Source of the DNA: Mesorhizobium japonicum MAFF 303099
GTDB lineage: Bacteria > Pseudomonadota > Alphaproteobacteria > Rhizobiales > Rhizobiaceae
DNA length: 64,000 nucleotides
Assembly: GCF_000009625.1 (NCBI RefSeq)
Contig: NC_002678.2
Coordinates: 434,001 to 498,000 of the forward strand
Direction: 5' to 3'
Both the position numbers and the translations under genes were made by a program. A model generated the notes under the pieces. It worked only from the letters and a program-made list of their open reading frames with translations. It searched no databases and was not told where the DNA came from. Positions 57,603 through 64,000 of this stretch are shown here, piece after piece (position 1 is the stretch's first letter; each line of letters starts with the position of its first letter).

Positions 57603-57892
57603 CGCGGCCGCGGCGTCCAGATCCACGCGGCCGTGCCGGCCCTGAACCCGCGATCGTTGGCGTTTTGATTTCGTTTCGTTCCACTGGAAATGGATCGATA
57701 CACCGTACAAATCCACCCCGTGAACGCCTCTTAAGGGCCTGATGCCAAACCGCATCCAGGGGTAGGCCACAGGCCATTAACCAAAATGATTTCAATGCGC
57801 CGCCCGCAGCGGAAGCGGTCAATCGCTGCCCGCTGCCGGGGCCAAATAATTTCGGACGCCTTAACAAATTCATTAAACTTTAAACAGTTGCA

Positions 57893-57933
57893 GAACACAA
57901 CTGGAACAGATAGTGTTTGTTCTGGGTTTGTTT
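57893..57933. promoter_or_regulatory. SOS (LexA) boxes upstream of lexA
   Basis: GAAC-N7-GAAC at 57893-57907 is a perfect alphaproteobacterial LexA box. A second, imperfect GTTC-N7-GTTT follows in opposite orientation at 57919-57933. They lie 46-86 bp before the lexA start, implying autoregulation. The remainder of 57603-57978 holds no recognisable gene. Confidence 0.8.
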
Positions 57934-57978
57934 TTCGATTCTGGTTCACACCCTTCGTCCAATGCCTTGGGGGCCGCC

Positions 57979-58716
57979 ATGCTGACACGCAAGCAACATG
58001 AACTGTTGATGTTCATTCATGAACGGCTCAAGGAAAGCGGCATTCCGCCGTCTTTCGACGAGATGAAGGAAGCGCTTGATCTCGCCTCCAAGTCAGGCAT
58101 TCATCGCCTGATCACGGCACTTGAGGAACGCGGCTTCATTCGCCGGCTGCCCAACCGGGCGCGGGCGCTGGAAGTGCTGCGGCTGCCGGATTCAATCGCG
58201 CCCGGCCTTAACGCGGCAAAGAAATTCTCGCCAAGCGTCATCCAGGGCAGCCTCGGCCAGGGTGGTCTTGGCCGCCAGATCAAGCCGGCGCCGTCGCGCT
58301 TGCCCGCGGCCGGCAATGATGACGACGCGGTTTCCGCCGTGTCGATCCCGGTGATGGGTCGCATCGCCGCTGGTGTGCCGATCGATGCCATCCAGCATCA
58401 GACACATTCGATCTCGGTACCGCCGGACATGATCATGGGTGGCGAGCATTATGCCCTTGAGGTGAAGGGCGACTCGATGATCGACGCCGGTATCTTCGAC
58501 GGCGACACGGTCATCATCCGCAACGCCGACACGGCGAGCCCGGGCGAGATCGTCGTGGCTTTGGTCGACGAGGAGGAAGCAACCCTGAAACGGTTCCGCC
58601 GCAAGGGCGCCTCGATCGCCCTTGAAGCCGCCAACCCGGCCTACGAGACGCGCATTTTCGGACCGGACAGGGTCAAGGTGCAAGGCAAGCTGGTCGGGCT
58701 GATCCGGCGCTACTGA
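57979..58716 (+). CDS. lexA: LexA repressor
   Basis: 245 residues, SOS-response repressor. The N-terminal winged helix ([20 protein letters not shown]) is followed by the long linker typical of alphaproteobacteria (about 75-120). Then come the self-cleavage site Ala131-Gly132 in GRIAAGVPI and the catalytic dyad Ser166 ([10 protein letters not shown]) and Lys204 (EATLKRF). The gene has its own SOS boxes and converges on comEC with a seven-base overlap of the 3' ends. Confidence 0.96.
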
Positions 58717-61163
58717 GCAGGAGCGGCCGGCTTTTCGGCTTTTTGATAGGGCGGCAGCCCCCTCGCCTCACGCGAAAATTTTCGCTGCTCGTGCCAAGGC
58801 CGATACGGCCCGTCCACCGCGAAGCTGACGGTTAGCGGACCGGTCGCCGATTGGCGGTCGAAGAAGACGGCGGCACTGCCCTTGCGGGCAAGTTGGCGTT
58901 TGGTGACGACGAGAACTAGCGGATTGTGACAGGCGTCATAGCCCGTCGCGTCATTGACGACGATCAAATCGGCGAAACCGCAGGCCTTCCAGGTGTCCTT
59001 GCGGTCTTCGACATGCGCGATGATCGCACCGGACGGGTGCCGGGCAAGACAGACGCCATCCGTGCAGTAGAACGGTGCTCCCGGCGGCAGATTGACGGCA
59101 TCGGCAATGTCGAATTGCCCATCCGCCTTGTCGAACATCTCCGGCACGACGATGGTTTCGGACACCAGCGCGCGTTTCCAATTGTCGACGGTGAACTCGT
59201 TCGGGCGAGCCCGGCTGACCGCGAGTTCGCCACCGCCGATCGGCAGCGCGACCAGCCGCGCATCTTCCGAGATCAGCACATCCGGGGTGCGCGTATCCGA
59301 CACCGTCAACAAGCCGGCAAGCGCGAATGGCACTGCCGCGAGCCGTAGCCATGTCGTCGCCATCGTCGCGATGACCAGGGCTATGGTCACCAGCAGCACG
59401 GATTGCAGCGAAATCAGCCCGACCGCATCGACCGGTGAGCGTTCCGATATCCACGCCGATATGGCGATCATCGCGGTCAGGCCCTTGCCCATCAGGTAAA
59501 GGGTCGGCGCATCCAATCCGAATGGCATCAGTAACGCGCTTGCAACGGCCAGGAACATCACGACTGACACGATCGGCATGACGGCCAGATTGGCGAACAG
59601 GCTGAGCGGCGACACACGCTGGAAATGCCAGATGGCAAACAGCGCCGTGGCGCAGCCGGCAATGATGGAGGTCATTGCCAACCCGCCCGTCGCCAGCAGG
59701 AATTTTCGCGTGAGAAAACCCGGCAGGGATCGCTTTGGCGGTGGCGGTCTTGCCTTTCCCGCATGGTGATCCGCCCAGCCGGCATAGGCACCGACCAGCG
59801 CCGCGGTCGCGGCGAAGGACATCTGGAAGCTCGGGCCGACGACCTCATGTGGCGAGACCACGATGACCGCGATCGCTGAGGTCGCCAGATTGCGCATGGT
59901 CAGCGCCGCGCGATCGAACAGGACGGCAATCAGCATCACCGCCAGCATGATGAAGCTGCGCTCGGCGGCGACGACGACGCCGGAAATGACGAGATAGGCG
60001 GCGATCGAGAAAAGGGCCGCGGCGGCCGCGTATTTCTTCACCGGCCGACGCGCCGAAAAATCCGGAAACAGCGCGAAGGCGCCGCGCAGCAAACCCATGA
60101 TGGTGCCGGCGACCAGCGCCATATGCAGTCCGGAAATGGAGATGATGTGGTAGATGCCGGTGCGCCGCATCGCCTCGTTGATTTCATCGGGAATGCCGGC
60201 CCGCACGCCGACGATCAGCGCCGCCGCGATCTCGCCTTCAGCACCGCCGACCGTGGCCCGGATGTGGTCGGCAATGGCTTCACGGGCATTTTCTATCCCT
60301 GAGAAAAGGCGGGCCGTGAGCGGCACCTCGTCGTCGGTGGCGGAAACAAGCTTTGGATTGCCGAGAAAGAAGCCGCTGCCGCCAATGCCGGCGAAATAGC
60401 TGTCGAAGGAGAAATCGTAGCTGTCCGGCCGCACCGGACCGGTTGGCGGCAACAGTTTGGCGTAGCCGGTGACCAGGGAGCCGGCGGTCATGTCCGCCGG
60501 GATGTCTCGCGCCGAAAGCCGGACCCTTTCCGGCGCATAGCGCAGTTTCGGCCGCGCGGTCGACGTCACGTCGATGGTCAGCCGGATGCGGCCGGTCTCC
60601 ATCCGGTCGAGCGAGACGACGCGGCCGGTCACTTGCGTCGAGATTTCCGAACCCAGCATCTGGGTGCCCGCCCGCCATGTCTCGACCTTGGCGGCAAGCA
60701 GGCCCAGCGCACACAACAATGCCGCCATGAAGCCCAGATGGGTTTTCTGCCAGGAGCGCGAAACAAGTGCACAGACCACCATCAGCACGACGACCGCGAC
60801 AGGCTTTGCAAAATCAGGCTCGACCGCGAGCGAATAGTAGCCGATCGCTCCAGCGGCCAGACAAACCGGAACCAGCAGGAAGGCGATGCCCCGGTCAAGC
60901 TCGAGCTCCGCCGCGGTCGCCGCATTGTAGCGCAGGCGGGGCCAGGAAACCCGGCCGAGTTGCCGCCGCACGCGCACAATCCGGCCCGAGGCAGGCGACG
61001 GAAGTTTCGTCGGGATATCCGCCTGCTGCGGCTGGCTGCCGGAGCCCGGCACCAGAGGCGATGGCGGCAGAGAGACTGGCGGCGCAATCGCAAACAGGGA
61101 CCGTTCGCTGACGCCAACACCAGCGTCCTCGCCCTGTTCCGAGCCCCGGCCTCGTCCAGCCAT
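58710..61163 (-). CDS. ComEC/Rec2-family membrane protein
   Basis: About 817 residues, a DNA-uptake channel family member. A Pro-rich cytoplasmic N-terminus precedes hydrophobic helices and a periplasmic DUF4131-like domain (about 150-300). The competence domain has [20 protein letters not shown] and [17 protein letters not shown]. The C-terminal region is soluble and has Cys residues but no HxHxDH metal-hydrolase motif, as in other alphaproteobacterial members. ATG 61163 (AGRGRG) has a GGGG site; an in-frame GTG at 61181 is possible. It is divergent from gltX. Confidence 0.9.
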
Positions 61164-61265
61164 CGGGTCTGCCCCTTGCACCCCTGACGCCCTATGCTAC
61201 ATGAACGCGCGACGCGCGAAAGTCCGCGCAGCCGCACCCCGCTTCAGATGGTTTCCGAGAGTTTC

Positions 61266-62690
61266 ATGTCCGACAAGGTCGTCACCCGTTTTGCCCCCTC
61301 GCCCACCGGCTATCTGCATATCGGCGGCGCGCGCACGGCGCTGTTCAACTGGCTCTATGCCAAGCACACCGGCGGCACCATGCTGCTGCGCATCGAGGAC
61401 ACCGACCGCGAGCGTTCGACCGCCGCCGCCACGGCCGCCATCCTCGACGGCCTCTCCTGGCTTGGTCTTGGCTGGGACGGCGACGCGGTCTCGCAATTTG
61501 AGCGCGCGCCACGCCACCGCGAGGTCGCGGAAGAACTCGTTCGCATGGGCAAGGCCTATTACAGCTACGAAACGCCGGCCGAGCTGGAGGCGATGCGCGA
61601 GGCAGCACGGGCCAAGGGCCTGCCGCCGCGCTACAACGGCCAGTGGCGCGACCGCACCCCCTCAGAGGCGCCTGCAGGCGTCAAGGGCGCCATCCGCATC
61701 AAGGCGCCGACTGAGGGCGAGACGATCGTCCACGATCGTGTGCAGGGCGAAGTGCGCTTCCCCAACAAGGATCTCGACGACTTCATCATCCTGCGTTCGG
61801 ACGGCAACCCGACCTACATGCATGCCGTCGTCGTCGACGACCACGACATGGGTGTCACGCATATCATCCGCGGCGACGACCACCTGACCAATGCCGCCCG
61901 CCAGACCGTGATCTACAACGCCATGGGCTGGGACGTGCCGTCCATGTCGCACATCCCGCTGATCCATGGCGCAGACGGCGCCAAGCTGTCGAAGCGCCAC
62001 GGCGCGCTCGGCGTCGAAGCCTATCGAGCCATGGGCTACCTGCCGGAGGCATTGCTCAACTATCTCGCGCGCCTGGGCTGGAGCCACGGCGATGACGAGA
62101 TCATGTCGATCAAGGACATGATCTCCTGGTTCGATATCGGCGACGTCAACAAGGGCGCTGCCCGCTTCGACTTCGCCAAGCTGGAGGCGATCAACGGCGC
62201 ACATATGCGCCGCATGGCCGACGCGCAGCTGTTGGACATCTTCATCGCCACTTTGCCCTATCTCGAGGGCGGCCCGGCGATGGCCGCGCGCCTCAACGAA
62301 CACAACAAGGCGCAGTTGCTGGCGGCCCTTCCGGGTCTGAAGGAGCGCGCCAAGACGCTGGTCGAGCTCGTCGATGGCGCCGCCTTCCTGTTCGCCACGC
62401 GCCCGCTGCCGGTCGACGAGAAGGCGGCCCTCCTGCTCAATGACGGTGCCCGCAAGATCCTGCGCGGCGCTCACGAAGCTTTGAACGCGCTTTCCGGCGA
62501 CTGGACGGCGGCCGCGGCGGAAGCCGCGGTCCGCGACTATGCGCTGGCCGGTGGCCACAAGCTTGGCGCCGTGGCCCAACCGTTGCGGGCCGCGCTGACC
62601 GGCAAAAGCACCTCGCCCGGCGTGTTCGACGTGCTTGCCGTGCTTGGGCGCGAGGAAAGCCTGGCGCGCATAGCGGATCAAATCGATTAG
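61266..62690 (+). CDS. gltX: Glutamate--tRNA ligase
   Basis: 474 residues, class I aminoacyl-tRNA synthetase. HIGH-type motif in [25 protein letters not shown]-type motif as [11 protein letters not shown], and a C-terminal anticodon-binding region. Alphaproteobacteria often carry two GltX proteins with different tRNA preference; which one this is cannot be judged here. ATG 61266 matches the family start; earlier in-frame Met codons are not conserved. Confidence 0.96.
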   Translation: MSDKVVTRFAPSPTGYLHIGGARTALFNWLYAKHTGGTMLLRIEDTDRERSTAAATAAILDGLSWLGLGWDGDAVSQFERAPRHREVAEELVRMGKAYYSYETPAELEAMREAARAKGLPPRYNGQWRDRTPSEAPAGVKGAIRIKAPTEGETIVHDRVQGEVRFPNKDLDDFIILRSDGNPTYMHAVVVDDHDMGVTHIIRGDDHLTNAARQTVIYNAMGWDVPSMSHIPLIHGADGAKLSKRHGALGVEAYRAMGYLPEALLNYLARLGWSHGDDEIMSIKDMISWFDIGDVNKGAARFDFAKLEAINGAHMRRMADAQLLDIFIATLPYLEGGPAMAARLNEHNKAQLLAALPGLKERAKTLVELVDGAAFLFATRPLPVDEKAALLLNDGARKILRGAHEALNALSGDWTAAAAEAAVRDYALAGGHKLGAVAQPLRAALTGKSTSPGVFDVLAVLGREESLARIADQID

Positions 62691-62776
62691 GAGCAAACTG
62701 GCCCAAGAAGATTGGCATTGAAAGGCGCGTTTCGCAGTGCAACATTAGGCCTTGGCCCAATCTGGCACGCACCTCC

Positions 62777-62782
62777 TATAAT
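62777..62782 (+). promoter_or_regulatory. Candidate -10 element of gltA
   Basis: A perfect TATAAT lies 91 bp before the gltA start. A TTGGCC at 62752-62757 is 19 bases upstream and could serve as a weak -35. Confidence 0.35.
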
Positions 62783-62873
62783 GCGGTGGCGAATACGCGC
62801 ATTGCGGTGATTTCGACGTGTCGCTTTGCAGAATTTGCCTTTGCCGGCATGAGGAAACAACAAGGAGTTTGCA

Positions 62874-64000
62874 ATGACCGAAGCTGCGAAAAAACTGGAT
62901 GTGGGCGGCGCGAACCAAGAGGCTACGGCAACGCTTCAATTCGCTGGCAAGACCCATGAATTCAAGGTGCGAAGCGGCTCCGTCGGACCCGACGTCATCG
63001 ACATCGCCTCGCTCTACAGCACGACCGGCGCCTTCACCTACGACCCCGGCTTCACTTCGACGGCAAGCTGCGAGTCCGAAATCACCTTCATCGACGGCGA
63101 CGCCGGTATTCTCCTCCACCGCGGCTATCCGATCGACCAGTTGGCCGAACACGGCGACTTCCTCGAAGTCTGCTACCTCCTGCTCTACGGCGAATTGCCG
63201 ACCAAGGCGCAGAAGGACGATTTCGATTACCGCGTGACGCGCCACACCATGGTGCACGAGCAGATGTCGCGCTTCTTCACCGGTTTCCGCCGCGACGCGC
63301 ACCCGATGGCGGTGATGTGCGGCGTGGTGGGCGCGCTGTCGGCCTTCTATCACGACTCCACCGACATCTCGGACCCCTACCAGCGCATGGTCGCCTCGAT
63401 GCGTCTGATCGCCAAGATGCCGACGATCGCGGCCATGGCCTACAAGTACCACATCGGCCAGCCCTTCATTTACCCAAAGAACGATCTCGGCTTCGCGGCA
63501 AACTTCCTGCATATGTGCTTTGCCGTGCCGTGCGAAGAGTACAAGATCAACCCGGTGCTGGCGCGCGCCATGGAGCGCATCTTCATCCTGCACGCAGATC
63601 ACGAGCAGAACGCCTCGACCTCGACGGTTCGCCTCGCCGGCTCGTCGGGCGCCAACCCGTTCGCCTGCATCGCCGCCGGCATCGCTTGCTTGTGGGGCCC
63701 GGCCCATGGCGGTGCCAATGAAGCGGCGCTCAACATGCTGGGCGAGATCGGCCATGTCGATCACATCCCGGAGTTCATCGCCCGCGCCAAGGACAAGAAC
63801 GACCCGTTCCGGCTGATGGGCTTTGGCCACCGCGTCTACAAGAACTACGATCCTCGTGCGAAAATCATGCAGAAGACGGCGCACGAGGTTCTGGGCGAAC
63901 TCGGCATCAAGGACGATCCGCTGCTCGACATCGCCATGGAACTGGAAAAGATCGCGCTGACCGATCCCTATTTCATCGAGAAGAAGCTGTATCCGAATGT
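62874..64000 (+). CDS. gltA: Citrate synthase (3' end beyond window)
   Basis: 375 codons are visible before the window ends; the usual length is about 430, so the last part is missing. It makes citrate from oxaloacetate and acetyl-CoA. Motifs: the N-terminal zinc/NADH-type hexameric form ([20 protein letters not shown]), [16 protein letters not shown], the catalytic His in [12 protein letters not shown] and in the [12 protein letters not shown] segment, and [20 protein letters not shown] (62862-62867) gives a strong ribosome site. It follows gltX by 183 bp. Confidence 0.96.
   Translation, partial: MTEAAKKLDVGGANQEATATLQFAGKTHEFKVRSGSVGPDVIDIASLYSTTGAFTYDPGFTSTASCESEITFIDGDAGILLHRGYPIDQLAEHGDFLEVCYLLLYGELPTKAQKDDFDYRVTRHTMVHEQMSRFFTGFRRDAHPMAVMCGVVGALSAFYHDSTDISDPYQRMVASMRLIAKMPTIAAMAYKYHIGQPFIYPKNDLGFAANFLHMCFAVPCEEYKINPVLARAMERIFILHADHEQNASTSTVRLAGSSGANPFACIAAGIACLWGPAHGGANEAALNMLGEIGHVDHIPEFIARAKDKNDPFRLMGFGHRVYKNYDPRAKIMQKTAHEVLGELGIKDDPLLDIAMELEKIALTDPYFIEKKLYPN

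Overview
The window looks like a chromosomal segment of a Mesorhizobium-like alphaproteobacterium (Hyphomicrobiales). The evidence is high-GC coding sequence, the rhizobial core gene order ppiD-trpD-trpC-moaC-moeA and lexA/comEC/gltX/gltA, a DUF982 protein, an alphaproteobacterial SOS box (GAAC-N7-GAAC) in front of lexA, and an EcfG-type promoter. No rRNA, tRNA, CRISPR array, transposase or replication origin was recognised.

Layout. (1) 0-23 kb: a secretion locus with two giant tandem paralogues of about 2,120 and 3,110 residues. Each has an N-terminal DUF4347 domain, a very long collagen-like Gly-X-Thr domain, and a shared C-terminal module of about 97 residues ending LKDLLKPHE. They are followed by a type I secretion ABC transporter, an HlyD-type adaptor and a Sel1-repeat protein. 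A 102-residue orphan protein before the first giant matches a domain inside it. (2) 23-27 kb: a small secreted protein, a large SPFH/band-7 membrane protein, an NTF2-like protein and a DUF982 protein. (3) 27-36.5 kb: a seven-gene minus-strand operon for peptide uptake and hydrolysis (M17 aminopeptidase, proline iminopeptidase, binding protein, two permeases, two ATPases) with a divergent LysR regulator. (4) 36.7-48.98 kb: an NCS1 nucleobase permease, a DUF1697 protein, then housekeeping genes: pyrG, an L,D-transpeptidase, secG, tpiA, a PpiD-like foldase, trpD, trpC, moaC and moeA. (5) 49-57.6 kb: a tryptophan/kynurenine catabolic cassette lying between moeA and lexA: formamidase, 2-aminobenzoate-CoA ligase, tryptophan 2,3-dioxygenase, kynureninase, an ABC importer and a GntR regulator. 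(6) 57.9-64 kb: lexA, comEC, gltX and a 3'-truncated gltA.

The most unusual part is region 1. It looks like a self-contained export system for gigantic collagen-like surface or extracellular proteins. Their N-terminal domain keeps a His/Cys pair (AHG and LWSC) reminiscent of caspase/CHAT-fold proteases, and the C-terminal modules are candidate secretion signals without recognisable RTX repeats. Within the collagen tracts there are segmental duplications, a 90-bp charged KGD block and a natural DDDDK-His8 stretch.

Functional logic elsewhere: the peptide operon imports oligopeptides and trims them to amino acids. The kynurenine cassette probably imports an aromatic substrate and converts tryptophan to anthranilate and then anthraniloyl-CoA. 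It sits next to trpD/trpC, which use anthranilate in the opposite, biosynthetic direction.
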